A stretch of 64,000 bases of DNA, taken from contig JBFMHN010000002.1 of assembly GCA_040752895.1 (NCBI GenBank), forward strand, positions 62,001 through 126,000. Direction: 5' to 3'. The stretch is from Pseudomonadota bacterium. GTDB lineage: Bacteria; Pseudomonadota; Alphaproteobacteria; GCA-2746255. The position numbers and the translations under genes were made by a program. The notes beneath the pieces are model-generated. The model saw only the letters and a program-made list of their open reading frames with translations, made no database searches and had not been told where the DNA came from. Each line of letters opens with the position of its first letter. The first letter of the stretch is position 1. This document shows, piece after piece, positions 26,931 through 35,381 of the stretch.

Positions 26931-27230
26931 CTAGCCCTTGCGGCCTAGGGCGGCGACCCGAAAAGGCCGCACCTCGATTTCCCGCCACACCCCGCCGGTC
27001 GTGTAAGGGTCCTTTGCGAGCCAGGCGTCCAGCTCCTTACGGGACGGGAATTCGACGATGCAGCAGGAACCCACCATCCGGCCTTCCGCGTCGAGTATGG
27101 CCCCGCCTTCAATCATCTCGCCCTTCGCGTGCATCTGGCACGCCCCTTCGAGATGCGCCTCCCGCGCCTGCATCCGGCGCGCAAGCGCGCCTTCGTCCGT
27201 GCCGTCCTTGGCAATCACCAGAAATTGCAT
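26931..27230 (-). CDS. YciI family protein
   Basis: Small (99 aa) ferredoxin-like-fold protein of the YciI family. It begins MQFLVIAKDGTDEGALARR, the typical first strand and helix, followed by HAKGEMIEGGAILDAEGRMVGS, which holds the conserved His and Gly positions, and ends with DPYTTGGVWREIEVRPFRV. ATG 27230 is chosen over an in-frame start at 27299 because family proteins start with this strand. Catalytic activity in the family is largely unproven. It is convergent with scoB with a ten-base gap. Confidence 0.88.
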   Translation of the reverse strand: MQFLVIAKDGTDEGALARRMQAREAHLEGACQMHAKGEMIEGGAILDAEGRMVGSCCIVEFPSRKELDAWLAKDPYTTGGVWREIEVRPFRVAALGRKG

Positions 27231-27333
27231 GGGCTTTCCTCTGTCCTGCCTGCGGAGAAGTATGGCAGCGCGGAGCCGCCTTGGCGAGGCCTTGGCCATT
27301 GCCGCCGCGCATCGCCGCTCCTAAGTTGAGGCG

Positions 27334-28371
27334 ATGACGCGACGATCTTCTTCCCGAAAAAGCCGGGTACCCCTTTCCATCCCCCTGCAAGGCGCGCTTT
27401 GGATGACGCTGGCGGCCGTCGCTTTTGCCGTCCTTATCGCCCTCATCCGTTACATCGCCGAAAAATACGCGTTCCACCCTTTCGAGATCGCATTCTTCCG
27501 TAGCTTCTTCGGACTTGTCTTCATGCTGCCGTGGCTTTTTCGCGCCGGCGTCGGCGCGCTGCACACGGCGCGGCTTGGCGTGCACGTGACGCGCAGTGTC
27601 ATCGGCCTCTTCGCGATGCTGACCTGGTTCACGGCCCTCACGCTCATGCCGCTGGCCGAAGCCGTCGCGCTCAGTTTCACGGTGCCGCTCTTCGCCACCG
27701 CCGCCGCCCCCTTCCTTCTCAACGAAAAGGTCGGCTGGCGGAGGGGCAGCGCCACCTTCGTCGGATTTCTGGGTACGCTCATCCTGCTGCGGCCGGGGAC
27801 GGCGGCGATCGAGCCGGCGGCGATTCTCGTTCTTCTTTCAGCGGTCGCCATGGCGAGTTCCGTCATCACGGTCAAGAAGCTGTCCCGCACCGAATCGACG
27901 AACGCGATGGTGACTTACATGGTCCTCATCCTGACGCCGCTCTCCCTGGTGCCGGCGCTTTTCGTCTGGAAGACGCCGGGTTTCGAGGAGCTTTTGTTCC
28001 TGATTGCGCTCGGCGGGGCAGGCACGGCGGGCCATATCGCGATGACGCGCGCCTTCGCCGTCACCGACATAAGCGCCATCCTGCCCTTCGACTATCTGCG
28101 GCTTCCCTTCGTCGCCATCCTCGGCTTTCTTCTCTTTCAGGAAGTGCCGGACATCTGGACCTGGGTGGGGAGCGGCGTCATCGCGGTCGCCGCCATCTAT
28201 ATCGCCCAGCGCGAGGCGCGGCTTCATCACACGCCGATAACCCCGGCCTCGGCCGGCGCTGTCGAGGGCACCGATCCGGTGGCGATAGCGAAAGGATTAC
28301 CCCGCCCAAAGCCCGCGTGGAAGAAATGGCGGGGGCGGAAACGCAAGGAAGAACGACCGGAATCGGGGTAA
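27334..28371 (+). CDS. EamA/DMT superfamily transporter
   Basis: Ten-helix membrane transporter, 345 aa, with two EamA repeats (about 20-155 and 165-295). The first has FHPFEIAFFRSFFGLVFMLPWLF and ALTLMPLAEAVALSFTVPLF, the second AFAVTDISAILPFDYLRLPFVAILG, both typical of drug/metabolite transporters of the RhaT/S-adenosylmethionine-uptake-like group. A charged cytosolic tail of about 45 residues follows. Substrate unknown. Confidence 0.87.
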   Translation: MTRRSSSRKSRVPLSIPLQGALWMTLAAVAFAVLIALIRYIAEKYAFHPFEIAFFRSFFGLVFMLPWLFRAGVGALHTARLGVHVTRSVIGLFAMLTWFTALTLMPLAEAVALSFTVPLFATAAAPFLLNEKVGWRRGSATFVGFLGTLILLRPGTAAIEPAAILVLLSAVAMASSVITVKKLSRTESTNAMVTYMVLILTPLSLVPALFVWKTPGFEELLFLIALGGAGTAGHIAMTRAFAVTDISAILPFDYLRLPFVAILGFLLFQEVPDIWTWVGSGVIAVAAIYIAQREARLHHTPITPASAGAVEGTDPVAIAKGLPRPKPAWKKWRGRKRKEERPESG

Positions 28372-28374
28372 GGG

Positions 28375-28683
28375 CTATTTCTCGCGGAGCGAGGCAACCT
28401 CGTCGATGAGGCGGGCAAGGTCGATGTCCTTCTGGGTAAGCCCGCCGGCGTCGTGGGTGCTCAAGATGACCTCGACCCGGTTATAGACGTTGAACCATTC
28501 CGGGTGGTGGTCGCGTTTTTCAGCCAGGATCGCGACCCGCGTCATGAAGGCGAAAGCCTCGGCGAAGTCGGCGAAATGGAAGGTCTTGCGGATGGCGTCG
28601 CGCTCTTCATGCTCGGCCCAGCCGTGGATTTCGTGAAGGGCCGTTGCGCGATGGGCGCCGACGAGCTTTTCGGACATAGGCAT
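28375..28683 (-). CDS. phhB: Pterin-4-alpha-carbinolamine dehydratase
   Basis: Cytosolic enzyme of about 100 aa that dehydrates 4a-hydroxytetrahydropterin to recycle the cofactor of aromatic hydroxylases. The active-site pattern is complete: [15 protein letters not shown], then the DHHPEW motif with two adjacent histidines and [16 protein letters not shown]. Two in-frame ATGs (28683 and 28677) are possible; both give the normal length. No phenylalanine hydroxylase gene lies in this window. It ends three bases from the EamA stop. Confidence 0.95.
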   Translation of the reverse strand: MPMSEKLVGAHRATALHEIHGWAEHEERDAIRKTFHFADFAEAFAFMTRVAILAEKRDHHPEWFNVYNRVEVILSTHDAGGLTQKDIDLARLIDEVASLREK

Positions 28684-28729
28684 TCTCCCTGAAAATTCCC
28701 TCCCAAGATGACGCGAGCGGCAGGCAAGA

Positions 28730-29323
28730 TCAAGGAAGGCCTCGAAGCTCAGCCCGGACGGCGGCGCGGATGGCGGGCACAACGTCCCGCTCGAACCACG
28801 GATTTTTTCTGAGCCATAATTGATTTCTGGGGCTTGGGTGCGGCAGGGGATAGAAATTCGGCGCGAACTCCCGCCAGGCGCGGACGGTCTCGGAGAGCGT
28901 GGGGCGGACGCGCTCGCCCAGATAGCGGGCCTGCGCATAGCGCCCGAACAGCAAAGTCACCCGAATTTCCGGCATGTGCCCAAGCAGCGAAGCGTGCCAT
29001 TTTGGCGCGCATTCGGGGCGTGGCGGGAGATCGCCGCCGCGGCCCTTCCCCGGGTAGCAAAACCCCATCGGCACGATCGCGATTCGCGTTTCGTCGTAAA
29101 ACGTCTCGCGGTCGAGATCGAGCCAGGCGCGAAGCCGGTCGCCCGAGGCGTCGTTCCAGGGGATGCCGGTCGCGTGCACGCGGGTGCCGGGCGCCTGGCC
29201 TACGATCAGGACGCGGGCGGCGGAGTTTGCGCGCACGACCGGCTTCGGCGCGAAGGGAAGCGCCGCCTCGCAGAACCGGCAGGCCCGAACCTCGCGCAGC
29301 AGTTTTTCGAGGGCGGCCGTCAT
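28730..29323 (-). CDS. Uracil-DNA glycosylase superfamily protein
   Basis: Protein of 197 aa with the uracil-DNA glycosylase fold. Visible are the N-terminal [16 protein letters not shown], the water-activating-loop region [20 protein letters not shown] and the C-terminal HPSPRN motif. It belongs to a bacterial subgroup near UdgX/family 4, but not all Fe-S cysteines of family 4 are evident, so the activity (base excision or other) is inferred. Its ATG overlaps the sirtuin stop (29320-29323), so it is coupled to that gene. Confidence 0.82.
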   Translation of the reverse strand: MTAALEKLLREVRACRFCEAALPFAPKPVVRANSAARVLIVGQAPGTRVHATGIPWNDASGDRLRAWLDLDRETFYDETRIAIVPMGFCYPGKGRGGDLPPRPECAPKWHASLLGHMPEIRVTLLFGRYAQARYLGERVRPTLSETVRAWREFAPNFYPLPHPSPRNQLWLRKNPWFERDVVPAIRAAVRAELRGLP

Positions 29324-30048
29324 GCCGATACCTTTGCCAACAGCGCGCCCACGAAAGCGGGCACGACGACCGTCGCCGGGCCGGTGCGCTCTTCGTCGAA
29401 GAAGGAGCGGCCCTCCGAGGGTTCCAGGTTGAGTTCGACCGTCCGCGCCCGGCCGTGCGCGCGCACCTCCCGCACGAAACCCGCCGCCGGGTAGACGCTG
29501 CCGGAGGTGCCGATCGAAAGAAAGAGGCCGCACGCCGCCAGGGCCTCGTAGATCCGCTCCATCTCGAAGGGCATCTCGCCGAACCAGACGACGTGCGGGC
29601 GCAAGCCGCCGGCGCGCCGACATTCCGGACAGGGCATTGCGACCGAAAGATCGAACCCGCAGGCGAACACGGCGCGGCACGCCGCGCAGCGCGCCTTCAG
29701 AAGCTCGCCGTGCATATGCAGGACGTTTTGCGCGCCGGCGCGCTCGTGCAGATCGTCGATGTTCTGGGTAACGATCCTCACCTCGCCCGGCCATTCGGCC
29801 TCAAGCCTGGCGAGCGCCAGGTGGGCGGCGTTCGGGCGAACGGTGTCCGCCAGCAGGCCGCGACGGCGTTCGTTATAGAAAGCGTGGACGCGCGCCGGGT
29901 CGCGCCGGAACGCCGCCGGTGTCGCGACATCCTCGATAGCGACCCGCGCCCAGATGCCGTCTCTGTCCCGGAAGGTGGAAAGACCGGATTCTTTCGATAT
30001 TCCGGCCCCCGTCAAGACGACGATGGATGGGCTTCCCGCGTCTCGCAT
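29320..30048 (-). CDS. cobB: NAD-dependent protein deacylase, sirtuin class III (CobB/SIRT5-like)
   Basis: Sirtuin of 242 aa removing acyl groups from lysines with NAD. The NAD motif GAGISKESGLSTFRD, TQNIDDLHERAG and the catalytic His113 in HMHGE are intact, and zinc is held by C121, C124, C140 and C143. The Y58-x-x-R61 pair matches the tyrosine/arginine pair that binds succinyl or malonyl groups in CobB and SIRT5, so desuccinylase activity is expected. It heads a two-gene operon with the UDG-like gene and faces the phosphatase gene across only 42 bases. Confidence 0.93.
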   Translation of the reverse strand: MRDAGSPSIVVLTGAGISKESGLSTFRDRDGIWARVAIEDVATPAAFRRDPARVHAFYNERRRGLLADTVRPNAAHLALARLEAEWPGEVRIVTQNIDDLHERAGAQNVLHMHGELLKARCAACRAVFACGFDLSVAMPCPECRRAGGLRPHVVWFGEMPFEMERIYEALAACGLFLSIGTSGSVYPAAGFVREVRAHGRARTVELNLEPSEGRSFFDEERTGPATVVVPAFVGALLAKVSA

Positions 30049-30090
30049 GGCGGCGTAATACTAGCCCCGGTCGACGAAAAAGAGGTAAGG

Positions 30091-30576
30091 GTGATTCGCG
30101 TTCTCTTCGTCTGCATGGGGAACATCTGCCGCTCGCCGACGGCGGAGGGCGTTTTTCGCGCGATGGTCGAGGCGGCAGGCTTCGCCCGGTTGGTCGCCAT
30201 CGATTCGGCGGGCACCCACGGTTACCACATCGGCGACCCGCCGGACCCGAGGGCCGAAGCCGCCGCCCGCCGGAGGGGAATCGAGATCGGCCATCTGCGC
30301 GCCCGCCAGGTCCGAAAACGCGACTTCGCGGATTTCGATTACGTGCTGGCGATGGACCGCCAGAACCACACAATCCTGCAACGCCTCTGCCCGCCGGACC
30401 ACGCGGACCGGCTTCACCTTTTCCTGAACTTCGCGGCGGCAACCGAGGTCCGCGACGTGCCCGACCCCTATTATGGCGGCGCTGACCACTTCGACCGTGC
30501 GCTCGCGCTGATCGAGGAAGGAGCGGCGGGGCTTCTGGCCGAAATCCGGGCCCGGCTGGCGGACGCCAAGGCGTGA
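30091..30576 (+). CDS. Low molecular weight phosphatase (LMW-PTP family)
   Basis: Cytosolic phosphatase of 161 aa. The P-loop CMGNICRS, matching the C(X)5R(S/T) signature, lies near the N-terminus, and the general acid is in DVPDPYYGG near the end. Start is GTG 30091, preceded by AGAGGTAAGG; no ATG gives a complete N-terminal strand. The stop overlaps the next gene (GTGA). Members placed immediately before fructosamine-kinase genes are reported to act on ribulosamine 5-phosphates as well as phosphotyrosine, so a deglycation role is plausible. Confidence 0.93.
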   Translation: MIRVLFVCMGNICRSPTAEGVFRAMVEAAGFARLVAIDSAGTHGYHIGDPPDPRAEAAARRRGIEIGHLRARQVRKRDFADFDYVLAMDRQNHTILQRLCPPDHADRLHLFLNFAAATEVRDVPDPYYGGADHFDRALALIEEGAAGLLAEIRARLADAKA

Positions 30577-31424
30577 AGACGCTCGAAGCCGCGATCGAAC
30601 AACACATGGGCAAGCGCCCGAAACGCCTGACGCCGCTTGGCGGCGGCGCCAGCGCGGCGGTCTACCGCGTCGATTTCGAGGACGGCGCGAGGGTGGCCGC
30701 CAAAGTCGGCAAGCAAGGAGGCGATCTCGCGCTGGAGGGGCGCATGCTTCGCACCCTTCGCCAAAGAAGCCGCCTGCCGGTGCCGGAGGTCGTCTTCGCC
30801 GGGGATACCCTTCTCCTGATGAGCTATGTCGAAAGCGCCGGCCCCATCACGCCCGCCGTCGAAGAGGACGCGGCCGAGCTTCTGGCCAACCTCCACGACA
30901 TCACGGCGCAGACCTTCGGCTTCGAGGAGGCGACGCGGATCGGCGGCTTGCCGCAGCCGAACCCGTCCACCGCCGGTTGGCGGGATTTCTTCCGCGACCA
31001 GCGCCTTCGCTACATGGCGGGCGAGGCGGTAGCGGCGGGCAAGCTGCCGGTCGCCTTTCTCGGCCGCATCGAGAGGCTTGGCGCCCGCCTCGACGAATGG
31101 ATCGCGGAGGATGCGAGGCCCTCCCTCATCCACGGCGATCTATGGGGCGGCAACGTGCTGGCCAAGAACGGCCGCATCGCCGCCTTCGTGGACCCCGCCA
31201 TCTATTTCGCGGATGCCGAGATCGAGCTTGCCTTCGCAACGCTTTTCTCGACTTTCGGAGAAACCTTCTTCCGTCGCTATGGCGAGCTTCGGCCCTTGCG
31301 GCAAGGCTTCTGGGAGGCGCGGCGTGACCTTTACAACCTCTATCCCCTGCTCGTGCACGTCCACCTTTTCGGCGGCGGCTACGTGAACGCCGTCGAGCGG
31401 ACCTTGCGGCGCTTCGGCGTCTAG
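30573..31424 (+). CDS. Fructosamine/ribulosamine kinase family protein
   Basis: Kinase of 283 aa in the FN3K family, which phosphorylates C3 of ketoamines on glycated lysines so that they fall apart. Seen are the Gly-rich loop LGGGASAAVYRVD, the ATP-binding lysine in VAAKVGKQ, the catalytic LIHGDLWGGNVL and the metal motif FVDPAIYFADAEIELAF, followed by the family's YNLYPLLVHVHLFGGGYV ending. The start is GTG 30573, overlapping the phosphatase stop. Bacterial members mostly prefer ribulosamines and erythrulosamines. The stop shares CTAG with convergent thpR. Confidence 0.93.
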   Translation: MKTLEAAIEQHMGKRPKRLTPLGGGASAAVYRVDFEDGARVAAKVGKQGGDLALEGRMLRTLRQRSRLPVPEVVFAGDTLLLMSYVESAGPITPAVEEDAAELLANLHDITAQTFGFEEATRIGGLPQPNPSTAGWRDFFRDQRLRYMAGEAVAAGKLPVAFLGRIERLGARLDEWIAEDARPSLIHGDLWGGNVLAKNGRIAAFVDPAIYFADAEIELAFATLFSTFGETFFRRYGELRPLRQGFWEARRDLYNLYPLLVHVHLFGGGYVNAVERTLRRFGV

Positions 31425-31963
31425 CCGCCGGTGAGAGGGTATTCGGCCTCCGCCACGTAGATCGACCCCTGGTCCGAAAGCGTGCTCGAAAAAAGCGTGA
31501 AGTTCCGCACCGCGATGGCATCTTCGCGCAGCGGCTCGTGCTGCAGGAGAAACGCCTGCAGGCGCGGGGCCCGCTGGCCGCGAAGCCTGGCCAGGGTGAC
31601 GTGGGGAATGAATTTTCTCCCTTCCGGCGGAAGGCCCGCCCGCACGATCGCCGATTCGACCTTTTCCTGCAGGTGAAGAAGGGCCGGGTTTCGCGTAACC
31701 CCCACCCAGATCTGGCGCGGGGCCGATCCGTTGCCGAAAAAGCCGAGCCCGCAAAGTTCCATCGCGAAGGCGGGCGGGCGGACGGCGCTTAAGGAATCGT
31801 CGATATCCTCCGCCACGTCCTCGGTCACCTCGCCGATGAAGCGAAGCGTAAGATGCAGGTTTTCCGGCCGCACCCAGCGGGCGTTCGGCAACCCGGCGCA
31901 AAGCGCGCGCAGACGGGCGCGGACCGCTTCCGGCAACGGGATCCCTACAAAAAGACGCAGCAT
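31421..31963 (-). CDS. thpR: RNA 2',3'-cyclic phosphodiesterase (LigT family)
   Basis: 2H phosphoesterase of 180 aa. The two catalytic HxTx motifs are HLTL (near residue 37) and HVTL (near 120), with the expected spacing; the first strand is MLRLFVGIPLP. Family members hydrolyse 2',3'-cyclic phosphate ends of RNA; the in vivo role is unclear. It is 14 bases downstream of arsC, probably co-transcribed with it. Confidence 0.94.
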   Translation of the reverse strand: MLRLFVGIPLPEAVRARLRALCAGLPNARWVRPENLHLTLRFIGEVTEDVAEDIDDSLSAVRPPAFAMELCGLGFFGNGSAPRQIWVGVTRNPALLHLQEKVESAIVRAGLPPEGRKFIPHVTLARLRGQRAPRLQAFLLQHEPLREDAIAVRNFTLFSSTLSDQGSIYVAEAEYPLTGG

Positions 31964-31978
31964 CGCATGCCTGCCCGC

Positions 31979-32320
31979 TCAGAGGATGGCGAGGACGTTT
32001 TCCGGCGGGCGGCCGAGGGCGGCGCGGTTATTGGCGACGACGATCGGCCGCTGGATGAGTTTCGGATGCTTCGCCATGACGGCGATGAGCCCTTCCGCGT
32101 CGAGGTCGAGGTGCTGGATGGCCTTGTATTCGTCTTCGTTCATACGAATAAGGTCCTTGGCGCCAAGCCCGAGCAGGCGCAAAAGCCAACGCAGCTCCGC
32201 CGCCGTCGGCGGCGTTTTCAGATAGTCGATCACCGCAGGCTGCACGCCGCGGGACCGCAAAAGCTCGAGCGTCGCTCGTGATTTACTACAGCGTGGATTG
32301 TGGTAAATTGTTACGGACAT
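31979..32320 (-). CDS. arsC: Arsenate reductase (ArsC, glutaredoxin-dependent type)
   Basis: Small enzyme, 113 aa, of the ArsC/Spx/YffB fold. It begins MSVTIYHNPRCSKSRATLELL, with the catalytic Cys11; the downstream RPIVVANNRAALGRP matches the family's arginine-bearing arsenate site. No other ars genes are nearby, so it may detoxify arsenate alone or do another thiol reaction. Its ATG overlaps the mscS ATG in the palindrome CATG (32318-32321). A TATAAA (minus strand, 32344-32349) inside the mscS gene could be its -10. Confidence 0.9.
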   Translation of the reverse strand: MSVTIYHNPRCSKSRATLELLRSRGVQPAVIDYLKTPPTAAELRWLLRLLGLGAKDLIRMNEDEYKAIQHLDLDAEGLIAVMAKHPKLIQRPIVVANNRAALGRPPENVLAIL

Positions 32321-34661
32321 GCTTTTTTTCTCGATTTCCCGCCTTTATAGCGCGATCTGGAAAGCGGGGCGACGGTTTCTGACGCGCCGTCACGCGGCCC
32401 GCGGATGGGCACCGGCGTGGGCCGTCGGCGGCCTTTTCCTCCTTTTCTGCAGCGTCCCGGCACCCGCCGGGTGGGCAGCGGAAGCGGCCGGAAACGCCCA
32501 AGGCGTAACGCCGGCGGCGGCGGAAACGCTGCTCAAGACCCTGGAGAACGAGGAGGAGCGCGAACGCTTCCTCGAACGCCTGCGCACCCTCGCGACGGTG
32601 GCGAAGGAAGGCGAGGCGAAGCCGGAAGAAACTTTCGGCGCGCGGACGGAAGCCCTGCTTATTGGGCGGGTCCGGACCGTGAGCATCGAGCTGCAAGACA
32701 CCATCGCCGTGCTGGCGGACGCGCCCAAGGCATGGGCGTGGCTTCTCGCCCAGGCAACGGATGAAGCGGCGCGCCAGTATTGGCTCGACGTGCTGCTCTG
32801 GCTCGGGCTGGTGTTGACGGCCGGTTTCGCCGGCGAATGGATCGCACGCGCGCTGCTGCGGCCCGCCCGCCGCACCGTCGAGGACCAGGCGGCGGAAAAC
32901 CCGTTCTTGCGCGCCGGGTTGCTGGTGGCGCGGACGCTGCTCGACCTTTTGCCGATCGCCGCTTTCGCCGCCTTCGCTTACGGCACGCTGTCGCTGACGA
33001 CGGCCGCCGGCGATGAGCGGCTTGCCGTCATATTCCTGATCAACGCCAACCTGCTTGCCCGCGCCATCCTCGCCGCCGCGCGGATGCTACTCATGCCCCA
33101 CGCGGGGTCGCTTCGCCTGCTCCCCATCGGCAACGCGACGGCGCGCTATGGCTACATCTGGGCGCGGCGGTTCACCCACGTCGCGGTTTACGGCTTCTTC
33201 ATCCTGGAGGCCGCCTTGCGGCTGGGCCTCTCCCGCGGGGCCTCCTTGGGCTTCGTCAAGGCGGTCGGCCTGGTGCTGGCGGCGCTCGCCGTCGTCTTCG
33301 TCCTGCAGAACCGGAAAGGCGTCGGCGACTGGCTACGGACGATCGGAGGAGCGTTCAAAAAGAAGCCTTTTCCCCTTCGTGGCCTCCGCAACCGCTTCGC
33401 CGCCGTCTGGCATATCCTTGCCATTCTTTACATCGTCGTTCTCTTCGGCATCTGGGCCTTGGGAATAGAGGAAGGCTTCGCTTTCGTGCTCCGGGCGAGT
33501 CTCCTTTCTCTCAGCGTTTTGATCGCCGCCTGGGTTTTGCTCGCCGGACTTCATCGCCTGATCGACCGCGTCTTCGAAATCAGCGACGCGCTTAAGCGCG
33601 ACATGCCGGGCCTTGAAGAGCGGGCGAATCGCTACCTCGTCGTTCTGCACTACGCGGTGCGCTATCTGGTTCTTCTCGCCGCCGCGCTTTGGCTGCTGGA
33701 AGCCTGGGGGGTCGACGCCTTCGGCTGGCTCACCACCGATTTCGGCCGGCGGGTCTTCGGAACGCTGCTCACGATCGGTCTCGTTGTCTTCCTGGCCGCC
33801 TTTTTGGCCGAGCTTGCGACGGCCTTCATCGAGCGGCAGCTCAAGAAATCCGAACGCAAGGACGGGGCCGTCAAGGCCCGCGCGATGACCCTGCTGCCCC
33901 TTTTTCGGATGGCGGTTCTCGTTCTCATCACGGTCGTGGCGACCATGATCGTGCTGTCGGAGCTTGGCCTCGACATCGCGCCCTTGATCGCCGGCGCCGG
34001 TGTTGTCGGCCTGGCCATCGGTTTCGGCGCACAAACGCTCGTCAAGGACATCATCACCGGCCTTTTCATCCTGATGGAAGATCAGATCGCCGTAGGCGAC
34101 GTCGTGCGAATCGGCACCCACGCCGGTCTTGTCGAGGGGCTGACGATCCGAACCATCCGCCTGCGGGACCTGGAGGGCAAGGTGCACATGATCCCGTTCA
34201 GTTCCGTCGATACCGTCCTCAACATGACGAAGGATTTCTCCTACGCCGTGGTCGAAATCGGCATCGCCTACCGGGAAGATGTTGACGCCGTCATTCCGGT
34301 GCTGGAGGAGATCGGCGCCGAGATGCAGGCGGACGCGGCCTTCGCCGATCGCATCCTGGAGCCGATCGAGGTGCTGGGGCTCGACCGTTTCGACGATTCA
34401 GCGGTTATCATCAAGGCCCGGATAAAGACGCGCCCCTTGCAGCAATGGGCCACCAACCGCGAATTCAACCGCCGGATGAAGCAGCGTTTCGACGCGCTTG
34501 GGATCGAGATCCCCTTTCCGCACCGCACCGTCTACCAAGGCGAGGCCAACCGCGTCTTCCAAGGGCTGGGCCGGTCGCCGAAGGCCCCGCCGACCAACCG
34601 CGCGACCCGGACGGGCGGCGGCCGCGGCGGAACGGCGGACGAGGCGGGCGATTCTTACTAG
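32319..34661 (+). CDS. Mechanosensitive ion channel of the MscS family, large form
   Basis: A 780-aa inner-membrane channel. A signal-peptide-like N-terminus (hydrophobic about 30-55) precedes a periplasmic helical region, then about ten transmembrane segments. The MscS core is at about 540-740: pore helix LGLDIAPLIAGAGVVGLAIGFGAQ, followed by DIITGLFILMEDQIAVGDVV and the beta domain with GLTIRTIRLRDLEGKVHMIPFS. The tail after about 740 is Gly/Arg-rich. Such large MscS relatives resemble YbdG/MscK-like proteins and protect against osmotic downshock. The start overlaps divergent arsC, so translation from ATG 32319 would need a very short leader. Confidence 0.9.
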   Translation: MLFFSISRLYSAIWKAGRRFLTRRHAARGWAPAWAVGGLFLLFCSVPAPAGWAAEAAGNAQGVTPAAAETLLKTLENEEERERFLERLRTLATVAKEGEAKPEETFGARTEALLIGRVRTVSIELQDTIAVLADAPKAWAWLLAQATDEAARQYWLDVLLWLGLVLTAGFAGEWIARALLRPARRTVEDQAAENPFLRAGLLVARTLLDLLPIAAFAAFAYGTLSLTTAAGDERLAVIFLINANLLARAILAAARMLLMPHAGSLRLLPIGNATARYGYIWARRFTHVAVYGFFILEAALRLGLSRGASLGFVKAVGLVLAALAVVFVLQNRKGVGDWLRTIGGAFKKKPFPLRGLRNRFAAVWHILAILYIVVLFGIWALGIEEGFAFVLRASLLSLSVLIAAWVLLAGLHRLIDRVFEISDALKRDMPGLEERANRYLVVLHYAVRYLVLLAAALWLLEAWGVDAFGWLTTDFGRRVFGTLLTIGLVVFLAAFLAELATAFIERQLKKSERKDGAVKARAMTLLPLFRMAVLVLITVVATMIVLSELGLDIAPLIAGAGVVGLAIGFGAQTLVKDIITGLFILMEDQIAVGDVVRIGTHAGLVEGLTIRTIRLRDLEGKVHMIPFSSVDTVLNMTKDFSYAVVEIGIAYREDVDAVIPVLEEIGAEMQADAAFADRILEPIEVLGLDRFDDSAVIIKARIKTRPLQQWATNREFNRRMKQRFDALGIEIPFPHRTVYQGEANRVFQGLGRSPKAPPTNRATRTGGGRGGTADEAGDSY

Positions 34662-34663
34662 CC

Positions 34664-35272
34664 TTAGGCGTCTTCCTCCTCGCGCAGCGCCTCAAGGGCC
34701 TCAACGTCTTTCGCAGCCAGAACCTTTTGTGCAACTTCGTAGGAAAACCCCGCCCGCGCCAGCGCCGCCAAGTCGCGCGCATGGCGGCCCGGCCTTTCCG
34801 CCGACGGCCGGCAGGGACCCAAGCGCCGGCGGCGCACATAGGCGATGGCGGCGGCCAGGTCCGGCGCCGCGGTCCCTTCGCGGAGCTTGGCAACCGCCCC
34901 GCCGATTGCCTCGGCCTCGACCCCTTTCGTCCGCAAGTCCGCGTGGATGCGGCGAAGCGCCAGGCCCTTGCGATGCAACTGGGTGACCTTGGCTTCCGCG
35001 TAAGCTGCGTCGTTGAGCAGGCCCGAGCGCACATAGCGCTTGATCAAATCCTCGACGATCGCAGCGCCTTCCTCGACGTCCGTGCCGTGAAAGCTGGCCG
35101 AGCGGCGGACCTTGTTCATCAGCACGCGCCGGAAATGGGCGACGGACGCGGCGGTGCGTCCAAGATAGAAAAGGGCGGCGTTTTCGAGATAGGTAGGCGT
35201 GACGCGCTTCGGCCCACGCGGGGGCTTGCGCCCTTTTCCCGCCGGCTTTTCTTTTTGCGAAGACCCCGCCAT
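34664..35272 (-). CDS. recX: Regulatory protein RecX
   Basis: Protein of about 202 aa that binds and restrains RecA filaments. The helical repeats are recognisable: TYLENAALFYLGRTAASVAHFRRVL, then VEDLIKRYVRSGLLNDAAYAEA with the RecX motif around LNDAAYAE and LRRIHADLRTKGV. The N-terminal 25 residues are basic and low complexity; ATG 35272 or 35284 could be used. recA is not adjacent. The stop is two bases from the mscS stop. Confidence 0.85.
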   Translation of the reverse strand: MAGSSQKEKPAGKGRKPPRGPKRVTPTYLENAALFYLGRTAASVAHFRRVLMNKVRRSASFHGTDVEEGAAIVEDLIKRYVRSGLLNDAAYAEAKVTQLHRKGLALRRIHADLRTKGVEAEAIGGAVAKLREGTAAPDLAAAIAYVRRRRLGPCRPSAERPGRHARDLAALARAGFSYEVAQKVLAAKDVEALEALREEEDA

Positions 35273-35381
35273 CGAACGAAGCATGCCACGGCCACGCCTT
35301 TCCCGCCAGCGCTTGCGAGGCGTTTCGGTAAACCCTATCGTGGGCGCGGAGCTTCCGAAGGCTGAAGGGATATTCCGCCCC

